Origin: WHSW01 sp036794585
GTDB lineage: Bacteria > Actinomycetota > Thermoleophilia > Solirubrobacterales > 70-9
DNA length: 64,000 bases
Reading direction: 5' to 3'
Assembly: GCA_036794585.1 (NCBI GenBank)
Contig: DAIRGH010000001.1
Location: 14,615 to 78,614, forward strand
Shown here: positions 1-7,924 of the stretch, in pieces
Position numbering within the stretch: position 1 is the first letter of the stretch
Layout: the number at the start of each line of letters is the position of its first letter
Program-made: the position numbers and the translations under genes
Notes under the pieces: model-generated
Database searches by the model: none
What the model saw: only the letters and a program-made list of their open reading frames with translations
What the model was told of the DNA's origin: nothing

Positions 1-405
1 CGTCTCGAGCGCGAGGCGCTCGGCGATCTCGCTGTCCGACCAGCCCTTGGTCGCCAGGTGAAGGATCCGCCGCTCGCTGGCCGAGAGAGGGGCCGCCGGA
101 TCGTCTGCGCTCGCACCCGGGACGAAGCGGCCCGCGATGACCTCGCGGATCGTCACCCCGAGCGCATCTTCCTCGCATTCGATGAATGTGACCGCGTCGC
201 CGGGTGATGGCTGCAGAAGGATCACCCGCACCGGCGAGCTCGTCGTGTGCTTGCCATCCGAATCGGCAGCGTTTGCCGCGTCGTGAAGCTTGAACGCGTC
301 GTAGATCTGCCCCCCGACCTCCGAGTCGCGGTCGACGATGGCAACCGTCAATCGCGCCTCGCGCGCAGGAGAATCCTCCCGATTCACGCTGACCGCTTCG
401 ACCAT
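1..405 (-). CDS. LuxR-type HTH transcriptional regulator (C-terminus cut by window edge)
   Basis: Reading the minus strand from an ATG at 405 gives 135 codons with no stop before the window edge. The last 30 or so visible residues are a LuxR/GerE-type helix-turn-helix, with LSASERRIL followed by GWSDSEIAERLAL, which is the scaffold and start of the recognition helix. The first ~100 residues show no recognisable receiver or sensor motif; they include a beta-strand-like segment (PVRVILLQPSPGDAVTFIE). The start is chosen because the frame holds a stop about 50 bases upstream and no other start lies between. The gene follows the sigma-factor gene on the same strand with a 78-base gap, so they may be co-transcribed. 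The target genes cannot be told. The HTH is clear, and the N-terminal domain is unassigned. Confidence 0.75.
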   Translation of the reverse strand, partial: MVEAVSVNREDSPAREARLTVAIVDRDSEVGGQIYDAFKLHDAANAADSDGKHTTSSPVRVILLQPSPGDAVTFIECEEDALGVTIREVIAGRFVPGASADDPAAPLSASERRILHLATKGWSDSEIAERLALET

Positions 406-483
406 TGCGTGATCTACGGCTTGATGAGAGCCGTTCTTACATTTACGACTTTAAAACCTCGCGCTGGACCTGGTCGCTAACCG

Positions 484-1125
484 TCAGCTGGCCGCGCCCA
501 TGGCCACCGGCGCCGAGTCGCGCATCAGGAGCTCTTCTCGCAATGCCCGGCGAGCGCGGTGATGCAGCGTGTGGATCGCGCCCTCGGTCTTGCCCATCTG
601 CTGGGCGATCTCAGGCGGAGACATCCCGACGATGTGGCGCATCACCAGCACGTGGCGCTGGCGCTGGGGCAGCGCGCGCAGCGCTTCCTTCAACGCGTCA
701 CGGCGCTCCATCGCCACGGTGTCGGGCTCGCCCGCGTCGGGGGCCACGACTTCCTCGCAGTAGATCATCCGGTTACCGCGCAGATGGTCGATGGCGCAGT
801 TGCGGGCGATTCGCAGCAGCCAGGCGACGAACGGGACCGACCTCTCCTGGTAGGTACTGATCTTGGTCAGCAGCTTCGCGAAGACGTGCTGGGTGACATC
901 CTCTGCCGAGTGGTCGTCTTGCACGATCGTGCGCACGTAGCTGTAGACGTTGTCGGCGTAACGCTTGTAGAGCTCGTGAAGTGCCGCGCTGTCCCCGCGC
1001 TGCGCGGCGGCGATCACAAGCCGCAGTCGGGTGCGATCGACGGCACCCTCCTCGGCGAGCGACCTGCGAATTCTGAACACGGCAAGGTCGCCGTCTCGAT
1101 CTTGGTTACTCGATAGTGGACTCAC
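484..1125 (-). CDS. ECF-type RNA polymerase sigma factor
   Basis: This is a 213-residue sigma-70 family protein of the extracytoplasmic-function type. Region 2 is visible around residues 48-110 (ELYKRYADNVYSYVRTIVQD, then SAEDVTQHVFAKLL and FVAWLLRIARNCAIDHLR), which matches core-polymerase binding and -10 recognition. Region 4 lies at about residues 150-195 (LPQRQRHVLVMRHIVGMSPP, then EIAQQMGKTEGAIHTLHHRARRAL), the -35-binding HTH. The N-terminal ~35 residues are extra to the core. No anti-sigma gene is adjacent; the next gene on this strand is a LuxR-type regulator. The divergent neighbour is a SARP regulator, so the 168-base gap between them probably holds both promoters. Confidence 0.93.
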   Translation of the reverse strand: MSPLSSNQDRDGDLAVFRIRRSLAEEGAVDRTRLRLVIAAAQRGDSAALHELYKRYADNVYSYVRTIVQDDHSAEDVTQHVFAKLLTKISTYQERSVPFVAWLLRIARNCAIDHLRGNRMIYCEEVVAPDAGEPDTVAMERRDALKEALRALPQRQRHVLVMRHIVGMSPPEIAQQMGKTEGAIHTLHHRARRALREELLMRDSAPVAMGAAS

Positions 1126-1186
1126 CCTAACCTCCGTGCGGGCCGAGCGTCATGCTCAGCGAGGTGGCGCACCATAGAGTCGCTGT

Positions 1187-1227
1187 GTTAGATGGTGGTG
1201 AATAATCGCGTTAGCTGGTAGTTTGGC
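1187..1227. promoter_or_regulatory. Heptad direct repeats upstream of the SARP gene (possible SARP operator)
   Basis: Heptads GTTAGAT (1187), GTGAATA (1198), GTTAGCT (1210) and GTTTGGC (1221) recur at offsets of 11, 12 and 11 bases in the gap between the sigma-factor and SARP genes. SARP/BTAD regulators are known to bind heptameric direct repeats spaced by about one helical turn. The first and third copies agree over 9 of 11 bases (GTTAGATGGTG and GTTAGCTGGTA). The second and fourth copies are weak. Autoregulation is an inference. Confidence 0.3.
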
Positions 1228-1293
1228 TGCAGAGACCGGCCTGTCCATTCGTCTAGTCTTCTGTGTCGCAGGGGGCAGGTCAGTTCGCGGCTT

Positions 1294-2487
1294 ATGGCGG
1301 GATCCGCACCCAAACCACACCCCGAACACAGCGCGCCCGCCGCGGCCGGCGCCGCGTCGGCTCGTGAGCTCTTCTCCGGCTTTCCCTATGGGCTCTTCAC
1401 TGTTGACGGCGGTAGCCGGGTGATCACGATGAACGATGCCTGTCGTGAGCTGCTCGTCAGACAGCCCATGCCCGTAAGCCGGCCCGTCACCTGCTGTGAG
1501 CTCGTTTGCGAATGGACGGCCGATGAAGGAGTTGCCGGGTGCCTCGGCGAGAGAGCGCGGGCGCTGGGCCGGCCGCTTCCCGAGGTGCGGATCGATCTCG
1601 CTGCGGGCGGACCCCGCAGCGCGGCGTGGGTGACGGTCGCACCGCTGAATCGCGAGGGCCACACCGTCTTTCACCTCCGCCCCGGCCATGCGCGCGATCG
1701 GCGGCGGCGGTCGCGCGCTCAGGGGCCGGCCGCTCCGCCGCTTCGCGTCTTCGTGCTCGGGCAGACCCGGATCGAAACGGAGATCGCCGACAGCTCGGAT
1801 CGCGAGTGGATCGACCAGCGCCCGGGCGAGCTGCTCAAGTACCTCGTCTGCGCCGGCGCCAAGCCTGTGTCCGCGAACGAGATCATCACTGCCCTGTGGC
1901 CAGCGGGTTCGAACACGGGCACGGGCGCCGTGCGCTACATCGTGCACGCCCTGCGCAACCAGCTCGAGCCGGCGCGCGAGTCGGGTTCGCCGTCATCGTT
2001 CATCGGCTCTGACCCGGCCGGCTATCACTTGATCCTCGAGCACGTCTGGGTCGACGCATCCGAGTTCGAGCAACTCGTTAACGGGGGCCTGACCGCGCTC
2101 GCCGCTGGGAAGCAGGCCGTCGCCCTGGACCAGCTCGAGCGGGCGATCGCCCTCTACCGCGGCGACCTCCTCGAAGACGAGCCCTACGCGGAATGGGCGT
2201 TTCACGAGCGAGAGCGGCTGAAGGAGCTATGTGGTCGCGCTCTACGCGCGACGACTGAGCTCCGGCTTGCGGCCAGCCCGGCCGACGAGGAGACCGTCGC
2301 CTACAGCCGCAGGCTCGCCGACCTCGAGCTCTACGACACAGACGCCCAGCGCCGCCACCTGGAGATCTGCATCCGCCACGGTCGCCGCAGCGAGGCCGTT
2401 CGCCGCTACGAGCTGTATCAGCGGCGGATGTTGAGAGAGTTCGGCCAGGAGCCGCCGTTCACCTTGGCCGACCTCGATCGCGCCTGA
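1294..2487 (+). CDS. SARP/BTAD-family transcriptional activator with N-terminal PAS-like domain
   Basis: This is a 397-residue regulator. Residues ~25-125 resemble a PAS fold (FPYGLFTVDGGSRVITMNDA, then CRELL), which could sense a ligand. Residues ~147-245 form an OmpR-like winged helix typical of SARP proteins (GELLKYLVCAGAKPVSANEI, then ITALWP and VRYIVHALRNQLEP). Residues ~255-395 are the bacterial transcriptional activation domain (FEQLVNGGL, ALDQLERAIALYRGDLLEDE, EEAVRRY-like helices). SARPs normally activate secondary-metabolite or surface clusters. A PAS-SARP order, without the NB-ARC/TPR of larger SARPs, is less common. The gene is divergent from the ECF sigma gene and convergent with the PKD gene, nine bases away. 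Its targets are unknown. Confidence 0.85.
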   Translation: MAGSAPKPHPEHSAPAAAGAASARELFSGFPYGLFTVDGGSRVITMNDACRELLVRQPMPVSRPVTCCELVCEWTADEGVAGCLGERARALGRPLPEVRIDLAAGGPRSAAWVTVAPLNREGHTVFHLRPGHARDRRRRSRAQGPAAPPLRVFVLGQTRIETEIADSSDREWIDQRPGELLKYLVCAGAKPVSANEIITALWPAGSNTGTGAVRYIVHALRNQLEPARESGSPSSFIGSDPAGYHLILEHVWVDASEFEQLVNGGLTALAAGKQAVALDQLERAIALYRGDLLEDEPYAEWAFHERERLKELCGRALRATTELRLAASPADEETVAYSRRLADLELYDTDAQRRHLEICIRHGRRSEAVRRYELYQRRMLREFGQEPPFTLADLDRA

Positions 2488-2496
2488 CGGGCGCCC

Positions 2497-3495
2497 TTAT
2501 TGAGACGGACAGCGGGTCGACTTCGTCAGCTCGCCCGCGACGCAGCGATCAATCCGCTTCGGCGGCTTGTCGTTACGCATAGAGAAGCGCGTGAACTTGC
2601 CCGTCACGTCCGGCTTGGTGATGTAGAGCCTGAGCTTTGTGCCCGGCGCCAGCGCTCTCTCGAAGCCGCCGAACCTCACGGTCGGCGCCGAGGCCGTCGC
2701 CTCGCGACTGTCAAACGAGCAGCTCTTGCCGCTGCACGTAAGCGTCAGGTTCGCACCCTTCGGCGCCCTTGCGGTGAGCCGCTTGATCGAGGTCTTTCCG
2801 TTCGGCTTCACCTCGCTGCCCAGCCGGACCACTGGGAACGGGCTCATCAGCGGCAGCGATGCGTCGTCGACGTCGATCTGGCGCCGGAGCACGTCGCTGG
2901 TGCCGTTGGCGTCGCGGACCCTGAGTGCGATCGCGTACCGGGCTGCCTGCGGAAAGATCGTCTCAGCCTGGGCACCGCTGGCGTCGTCGAAGTCTCCATC
3001 CTCGTCGAGGTCCCAGTCTTGCTCGACGATCGGCCCGTCCGGGTCCGATGAGATCGACGTGAAGCTCACGCTCTCGCCGACCCGTGGCGACTCAGGGCTG
3101 ATGACGAAGTCGGCGACCGGCCGGCGGTTGGCGATCTCGATCACCTGCTCGGTGGTCGCGGATCCACCTCCGGAGGAGGTGACGAGCAGGCGGACCGTCC
3201 GCGGTCCCGGGGTTGGGTAGGTGAAGCTCGCGGTCGAGCCCGTGGCGTCGTCGTACTGCCCATCGCCATCGAGATCCCAGCTCCATCCCGTAATCGTCTC
3301 GCCGGCGGGCGCCGCCGAGCCGGAGCCGTCGTAGCTCACGGTCTCGCCGCTCTTCGGCGCTGGCGGCGAGAAGGTGAAGCTCGCCGTCGGCGGGTCGGCC
3401 GCAAACGCCGCCGAAGCGCAAACCCCGAGCACGACAACCGCCACCACCACTGCCGCCAGCCGCGAGGCCTGAACCGTCACCTGCCCACTCCTCAT
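2497..3495 (-). CDS. Secreted PKD-repeat protein
   Basis: This 332-residue protein has an N-terminal signal segment (about residues 8-32, LAAVVVAVVVLGVCASAAFA). Two PKD-type beta-sandwich repeats follow: residues ~34-120 (PTASFTFSPPAPKSGETVSY, WSWDLDGDGQYDDATG, FTYPTPGPRTVRLLV) and ~128-210 (RPVADFVISPESPRVGESVS, DWDLDEDGDFDDASG). The acidic D-x-D-x-D loops suggest calcium binding. The C-terminal ~110 residues are a different beta-rich region with one close Cys pair (TCSGKSCSF). PKD domains usually mediate protein or carbohydrate contacts outside the cell. The start overlaps the end of the preceding coiled-coil gene by 4 bases, so the two are translationally coupled. Confidence 0.85.
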   Translation of the reverse strand: MRSGQVTVQASRLAAVVVAVVVLGVCASAAFAADPPTASFTFSPPAPKSGETVSYDGSGSAAPAGETITGWSWDLDGDGQYDDATGSTASFTYPTPGPRTVRLLVTSSGGGSATTEQVIEIANRRPVADFVISPESPRVGESVSFTSISSDPDGPIVEQDWDLDEDGDFDDASGAQAETIFPQAARYAIALRVRDANGTSDVLRRQIDVDDASLPLMSPFPVVRLGSEVKPNGKTSIKRLTARAPKGANLTLTCSGKSCSFDSREATASAPTVRFGGFERALAPGTKLRLYITKPDVTGKFTRFSMRNDKPPKRIDRCVAGELTKSTRCPSQ

Positions 3496-4628
3496 GTCTC
3501 CTGCCTTGCCAGTTGCCTCATCTGGTTGGCGAGATCGCGTTCGGCGTCCCTCACCGCGCGCTGCGCGTCGCCGTATGCCTTCTCCTCGCGATCGCCGGCC
3601 GCCGACGCGAGCCGCTCGTAGTCGCGCGCCACGGAGGTGCAGGCCGCGACCAGCGCCTGCCGCGATGCGCGCAGCGCATCCGGCACGGTGATCGCGGCGA
3701 AGGCCTTCGCGGCCGCGCGATGCGAGTTCGCGAGGCTCTCTGCCGCGGCCGCCTGTTCGGCAGGGGTATCGGCCTTGTTCAGCCGGCCCAGGTCGTCGCG
3801 CCTTGCCGCGGCGAGGTCCTTGGCCTCTCGCTCCAGCTCCTCCACATAGCTGGTGTCCTCGGCGTTGGGGGGCGCGGTGCTTGGCGCCGCCGGCGAGTCA
3901 TCTGCGCTCAGCGCCCCCGCGCCGAGCCCAACTGCCGGGATCGCGAGCACCACGCCTGCGATCGCGAGCCGGCGACCGAGGCGCGAGGGCCGTTCGGTTA
4001 TCTTCTCCGTCGGCCGAGCCCGCTGCCTGCTCTCTGACGCAACCGGCGCCGGCGCGCGCACCGGACGCTCAGCTCTCCGAGCTTTGAGCGCCGCCCTGCG
4101 GGCCCGCGCCCGCTGCTCTGCCCGGGCCCGGCCCCGTCTCGCAACCTCCTTGCGGGCGCGGCCGAACGCCACCCGCGCCCCACGGGCGGCCCGGTCGACC
4201 GGAGAGGGCTGCGGAGCACTCTCCGTCGCCTGCTCTCGGCGCGCTTTCTCTTCGTCCGCCTTCGGCTCGGATGGCTTCACCGCCGCCGCCGGGGCTTTCT
4301 CGACCTTCGCGCGCTCGGCGTGCCACGCCTGCTTGCGCTTAGCCCTTGTCTCGCGCAGCTCACCCTGTCGGCGCGAGATCTCCTGATCGAGATTGCGCAA
4401 CCGCGCCGACGGATCGTCGGACCTTGCCCGGCCCGACTTCTTGCCGGCGCTCGAACTGCGCGCCTGTTTTGCCGACGCCGCAGCCGTGGCGCGTGCCGCC
4501 TGCGCGGCCTCCTTCGCCGCCCGAATCGAGCGCTCCTTGGCTGCGATCTCCCGGTCGAGCTTTGCCAGCGGCGAAACCTCCGTCGATTCGCGGGGCTCCT
4601 TCAAGGGTGGTGTCTCTTTGCGAGCCAT
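3492..4628 (-). CDS. Basic coiled-coil protein with one central membrane segment; function unknown
   Basis: This is a 378-residue protein of unknown family. Residues 1-210 are strongly Lys/Arg/Ala-rich and heptad-like (LDREIAAKERSIRAAKEAAQ; RNLDQEISRRQGELRETRAK), so a cytoplasmic coiled coil is likely. One hydrophobic segment lies near residues 217-238 (LAIAGVVLAIPAVGLGAGAL). It is followed by a Pro/Ser/Ala linker and a helical C-terminal domain (~250-378) with alanine-rich helices (AEQAAAAESLANSHRAAAKA). The basic N-terminus points to an inside orientation, with the C-terminal domain outside. It overlaps the downstream secreted PKD gene by 4 bases (ATGA), which suggests a two-gene unit for an envelope function. 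Low complexity prevents a firmer assignment. Confidence 0.7.
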   Translation of the reverse strand: MARKETPPLKEPRESTEVSPLAKLDREIAAKERSIRAAKEAAQAARATAAASAKQARSSSAGKKSGRARSDDPSARLRNLDQEISRRQGELRETRAKRKQAWHAERAKVEKAPAAAVKPSEPKADEEKARREQATESAPQPSPVDRAARGARVAFGRARKEVARRGRARAEQRARARRAALKARRAERPVRAPAPVASESRQRARPTEKITERPSRLGRRLAIAGVVLAIPAVGLGAGALSADDSPAAPSTAPPNAEDTSYVEELEREAKDLAAARRDDLGRLNKADTPAEQAAAAESLANSHRAAAKAFAAITVPDALRASRQALVAACTSVARDYERLASAAGDREEKAYGDAQRAVRDAERDLANQMRQLARQET

Positions 4629-4693
4629 ATCCGGCTGCAGTGATACAGCCTGCCGAACAACGAAGCAGGGACGACCGACCTAACGTCGAGCCT

Positions 4694-4920
4694 GGCCACG
4701 CCTACGTCAAGCAGCACCGCCAGTTCGGGCGGTCGACATCGCCACCGAGCTCAAGGACAAGGTCACCGAGACCGCGCAGAAGGCATCACTAGGGAATGCA
4801 GAAGCTCGGGCGGCTACGGCTACTCGTCCGACTACGACATGGAGCGCCTCGTGCGCCAGACCGATCTACGGCGGGACGTCAGAGATCCAGCGCAACTGCG
4901 CGAGCGACCATCGCGATGAG
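4694..4920 (+). pseudogene. Decayed acyl-CoA dehydrogenase remnant
   Basis: Three conserved acyl-CoA dehydrogenase motifs occur in order but in different frames. GHAYVKQHRQFGR (4694-4732) matches the mid-domain K-x-R-x-QFG motif. GGYGYSSDYDMERLVRQ, starting near 4810, matches the C-terminal GGYGY-x-x-DY-x-x-ER motif. IYGGTSEIQRN, starting near 4862, matches the final IY-x-GTSEIQR motif. At least two frameshifts separate them, and the ~150 residues that normally lie between the first and second motifs are almost entirely missing. No start codon or intact frame exists. This is the only recognisable content of the 366-base gap between the coiled-coil gene and the winged-helix gene. Confidence 0.7.
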
Positions 4921-4994
4921 GCCGCGCGACTCGATTAACTGTGCTCCGTGCTCACCGCTCGATTCTTCCCTGCCATGAGGACGCAGACCGAGCT

Positions 4995-5345
4995 TTACCT
5001 GCGCGTGACCTCGTATCCCCGTCCCGACTTCTTAACCGCACCGGATTCACTAAGCCGGCGAGCAATTGGATAGAGCTGTTGTGGCTTGACGCCGATTTCT
5101 CTGGCGATCTCAGTCATCCGCGACCCGGGACGGGCCTTCACGGCTGCAAGAAACTCTAGTTCGCGCTGACCTCGGCGCGCTCGTGGGCGTGATCGACCGC
5201 CATTGCCCGACCCGCCGGATCCGGCACGAAGCAAGCTCCGGTCGGTTAGGTGCGATAGGGCCGTCTCAAGCTGCATACGCTCGCGGCTGAGATCCTCCAG
5301 CCGCCTATTCATCAGTGTCCGGGCTTTTTGAATCGTGTCCATCAA
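4995..5345 (-). CDS. Small winged-helix regulator with N-terminal coiled coil
   Basis: This 116-residue protein has two parts. Residues ~1-40 form a charged helix (ARTLMNRRLEDLSRERMQLE) suited to dimerisation. After a Gly/Arg linker (~41-60), residues ~62-116 form a winged helix with ELEFLAAVKARPGSRMTEIA, REIGVKPQQLYPIARRLSES and a wing GAVKKSGRGYEVTRR. The pattern resembles MarR- or IclR-like DNA-binding domains, and similar short proteins are common in Thermoleophilia. No operon partner is adjacent. The gene was probably not part of the neighbouring remnant of an acyl-CoA dehydrogenase gene. Its targets are unknown. Confidence 0.7.
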   Translation of the reverse strand: MMDTIQKARTLMNRRLEDLSRERMQLETALSHLTDRSLLRAGSGGSGNGGRSRPRARRGQRELEFLAAVKARPGSRMTEIAREIGVKPQQLYPIARRLSESGAVKKSGRGYEVTRR

Positions 5346-5612
5346 TCACTCTGGCGTCGGCTCTTGTGCCCGCCTATCCTGTTGTACGAAGCACTGAGCG
5401 CCACACTGACACTCGATCATCGATGCAGATGGGCACCGCGGCGCCCGCCTTCGCCGTGAATCCGCATACAGGAGAGACGATGTCGAGGGTAAGCGGCTCT
5501 ATTCGCGCAAGTTCATCTCTCGCTGCCGCAATTCATCCCGCGCCGGTTCACCTGAAGTTGGATCTCTACGCGGAGGTTGCCGCCGACTCCGCATCCCCGG
5601 CGCGTACGACGG

Positions 5613-6299
5613 CTATCGTGTCGCTGCGACGTAGTACTGGGCACCAAACGGCAGACCGCGTAGGCTCCGCTCGATTCTCTCCAGCCGCTGTCCTTCGCGA
5701 GTAAAAAAGATGATGTAAGGCGCCGCGACGACACGCAAGCCCTCATGCTTCAACAACCGCATCGTATGGCGACGGGACAACAGGACAGCGTCCTCATCGA
5801 AGGAACACTTGTGTACGACGATGCGCGTCAACGGGTTAAACGGATTATGCTCAAAAATCGCCACGATTCCACCCGCGCGTGTCACTCGGGCCATCTCCGC
5901 GACGAACCACCGTCTTTCTGGTGGCGGAACGTGGTGCAGAACGCAAATCGCAAAGCTGAGATCGAAACTTGCGCTCGGGAAAGGAATCGGATCGCCAGCG
6001 TTGTAGTGCTCATATGAGGCCCAGGGGTTGGCCTTTGCAGCCCGCTCGAGCGGGTCGGGCGCAATATCCACGCCGGTGAGTCGAGCAAAGCTGCCCTTTA
6101 GGTACCGCTCGGTTTCGCCCGCTCCGCATCCCACGTCAAGTACATCCAGATCAGTTGTCTCGCCCAATTGCGACGCAAGATTCGTGATACATCGAGCCTT
6201 CTTACGCATGAACATCTCCGCCTCGGCCCCAGAGAACGCAACAGCGTCCTGTAGCAGTTCGGCGTAGGAATCGTTGTATTCGTTAAAGTCGGCGGTCAT
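5613..6299 (-). CDS. Class I SAM-dependent methyltransferase
   Basis: This 228-residue Rossmann-type methyltransferase shows motif I at residues ~52-62 (LDVLDVGCGAGETERYL). An acidic residue follows beta-2 (TGVDIAPDPLERA), and a post-I/II segment (FDLSFAICVLHHVPPPERRW) is followed by LARVTRAGGIVAIFEHNPFN-like strands. It resembles UbiE/Coq5-type small-molecule methyltransferases. It is divergent from a GT2 gene 48 bases away at the left end of the polysaccharide locus. This makes a role in sugar or lipid-carrier methylation plausible, but the substrate is not evident. Confidence 0.88.
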   Translation of the reverse strand: MTADFNEYNDSYAELLQDAVAFSGAEAEMFMRKKARCITNLASQLGETTDLDVLDVGCGAGETERYLKGSFARLTGVDIAPDPLERAAKANPWASYEHYNAGDPIPFPSASFDLSFAICVLHHVPPPERRWFVAEMARVTRAGGIVAIFEHNPFNPLTRIVVHKCSFDEDAVLLSRRHTMRLLKHEGLRVVAAPYIIFFTREGQRLERIERSLRGLPFGAQYYVAATR

Positions 6300-6347
6300 C
6301 CCGAAGCGGAATGTGAATCTGACTCGGATTTCTCGGCTCGCGCGGTG

Positions 6348-7055
6348 ATGCCACCGCCCGAATTGAGCACAATAGTCCTCTGTTATCGAGCCGGGGAGAG
6401 CATCCGGGCCGTTGTGGGGCCTCTTCGGGAAATGCTCGAGCGCTCCGGCGTCGAGTGTGAGTTAGTTCTGGTCGCGAATTATGACTCGGATGACGATCCG
6501 ACCCCGCAAATCGTCCAGGAGTTGGCCCGGGAGCGGGAGTGGTGCACGACGGTGATACGAGCGAAGGAAGGGGGAATGGGCTGGGACATGCGGACGGGAT
6601 TCGAGCGTGCCCGCGGTGCATTCGTCATCGTGATCGACGGAGACGCGCAGAATCCGATCGAGGACGTCCTTCGCATGTACGAGGAAATGCGGAGGACAGG
6701 CGCACACTTGATGAAAGGGCGGCGGATCTCGAGATTCGACGGCCCATATCGACGATTCATTAGCTACGTCTACAACGCGCTGTTTAGACTGATGTTCGGC
6801 ACGCGTGGCGTTCGAGACATCAACGGGAAGCCCAAGGGACTCACGCGTGATGCTTACGATCGGCTAAGTCCCTTCACCTCCGACGATTGGTTCATCGATG
6901 CCGAGATCGTCATTAAGGCTCACCGGCAAGGACTAACAATTCGCGAGCTCCCTGTGGTGTTTCGGCAAAATTTGGAGCGGTCGTCATTCGTCCGGTTCAG
7001 CGCGATCGGGGAGTTCTTGGTCAACATGGTCCGATTTTGGTCGCGCCGTCGCTGA
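6348..7055 (+). CDS. Family 2 glycosyltransferase (dolichyl-phosphate mannosyltransferase-like)
   Basis: This ~235-residue GT-A enzyme begins with STIVLCYRAGESIRAVVGPL and carries the metal-binding DxD equivalent in VIVIDGDAQNPIEDVLRMYE (residues ~90-110). That sequence is typical of DPM1/GtrB-like transferases, which move sugars from nucleotide donors to polyprenyl phosphate. The C-terminal part (RDINGKPKGLTRDAYDRL, DDWFIDAEIVIKAHRQGL) also fits this family. There is no C-terminal membrane pair. The ATG at 6348 is preferred over a GTG three bases upstream. The gene overlaps the following epimerase gene by 19 bases. It may supply polyprenyl-phosphate sugar to the membrane glycosyltransferase at 9.1-10.6 kb. 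Confidence 0.9.
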   Translation: MPPPELSTIVLCYRAGESIRAVVGPLREMLERSGVECELVLVANYDSDDDPTPQIVQELAREREWCTTVIRAKEGGMGWDMRTGFERARGAFVIVIDGDAQNPIEDVLRMYEEMRRTGAHLMKGRRISRFDGPYRRFISYVYNALFRLMFGTRGVRDINGKPKGLTRDAYDRLSPFTSDDWFIDAEIVIKAHRQGLTIRELPVVFRQNLERSSFVRFSAIGEFLVNMVRFWSRRR

Positions 7056-7924
7056 CCAATCGCGGTACGGTCCTCATCACCGGCGCGTCGGGGGGACTCG
7101 GCGGCCGAGTGCTCGGGGCAGTAAGGGCAGAGGGCTGGCGCGCCAGAGCCCTTGTTCACAGCCGGCCGACCCCTGAGGCGGATGAGGAGGTTAAAGGGGA
7201 TCTCACGGTCGGCGCTTCCCTCGAGGGCACAGTCGAGGGGGTCAGCGCTGTCGTGCATATGGCGGCCGTGACACACGCGAGGCGTCCCGGCAAGTATCTA
7301 TCAATCAACCGAGATGGGACGGCGGCTCTGTTGGCAGCGGCCCAAAGAGCGGGGGTTCGCCGCTTTGTGTACGTAAGTACTCGCGCGATCTCGGCCGATG
7401 GCGGCGCGTACAGTAGGTCGAAACGTGCGGCCGAGAATGAGGTGAGGACTTCTGGGCTCGAGTACGTCATCCTGAGGCTGTCTGAAGTGATCTGCGCAGG
7501 CAGCAAGCAAGGGGCAGATGCAGTGATCGCCCGGGCTAGGCGTGGTAGACCGATCCCGGTTGTCGGTTCGGGCGACGAGCTCCTTTGCCCAGTTCATGTG
7601 GATGACGTTGTACCAGCGATTGTGGCCGCGCTGGACGCGCCGGCCGGACGCACTCACACACTCGCGGGGGAGTGTTTAACAGTGCGTGACTTCGCGACGA
7701 CCTGCAGTCGGGCATTTGGCTCGGAAAGTAGGATAGTCACGGTCCCAATGTTCGCGATGGTTCTGTTGTCGGGCCTAGCTCGGATCGCGCCGCTTCCGCT
7801 CTATCCCGACCAGGTACGCCGGCTACGTGCGGCAAAGGAACCGGGCTCGACTGACGCAAAATCGGACCTCGGGTTTGCAGCAAGGTCGCTCGCCGAGTGC
7901 CTGCGAGGTGTAGTGCGCCGTTAA
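7037..7924 (+). CDS. NAD-dependent epimerase/dehydratase (extended SDR)
   Basis: This is a 295-residue extended SDR protein. The N-terminal dinucleotide-binding motif GASGGLGGRVLGAV lies near residues 15-30. The region VSAVVHMAAVTHARRPGKYL, followed by INRDGTAALL, matches the NAD-binding and substrate-side strands. The catalytic Tyr-x-x-x-Lys is seen as GAYSRSKRAAE (YSRSK), with an upstream Ser in VYVSTRAIS. This fits nucleotide-sugar epimerases/dehydratases or reductases. The start is a TTG inside the end of the GT2 gene (19-base overlap), so the two genes are translationally coupled. It overlaps the convergent flippase-like gene by 4 bases at its end. Confidence 0.88.
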   Translation: MVAPSLTNRGTVLITGASGGLGGRVLGAVRAEGWRARALVHSRPTPEADEEVKGDLTVGASLEGTVEGVSAVVHMAAVTHARRPGKYLSINRDGTAALLAAAQRAGVRRFVYVSTRAISADGGAYSRSKRAAENEVRTSGLEYVILRLSEVICAGSKQGADAVIARARRGRPIPVVGSGDELLCPVHVDDVVPAIVAALDAPAGRTHTLAGECLTVRDFATTCSRAFGSESRIVTVPMFAMVLLSGLARIAPLPLYPDQVRRLRAAKEPGSTDAKSDLGFAARSLAECLRGVVRR

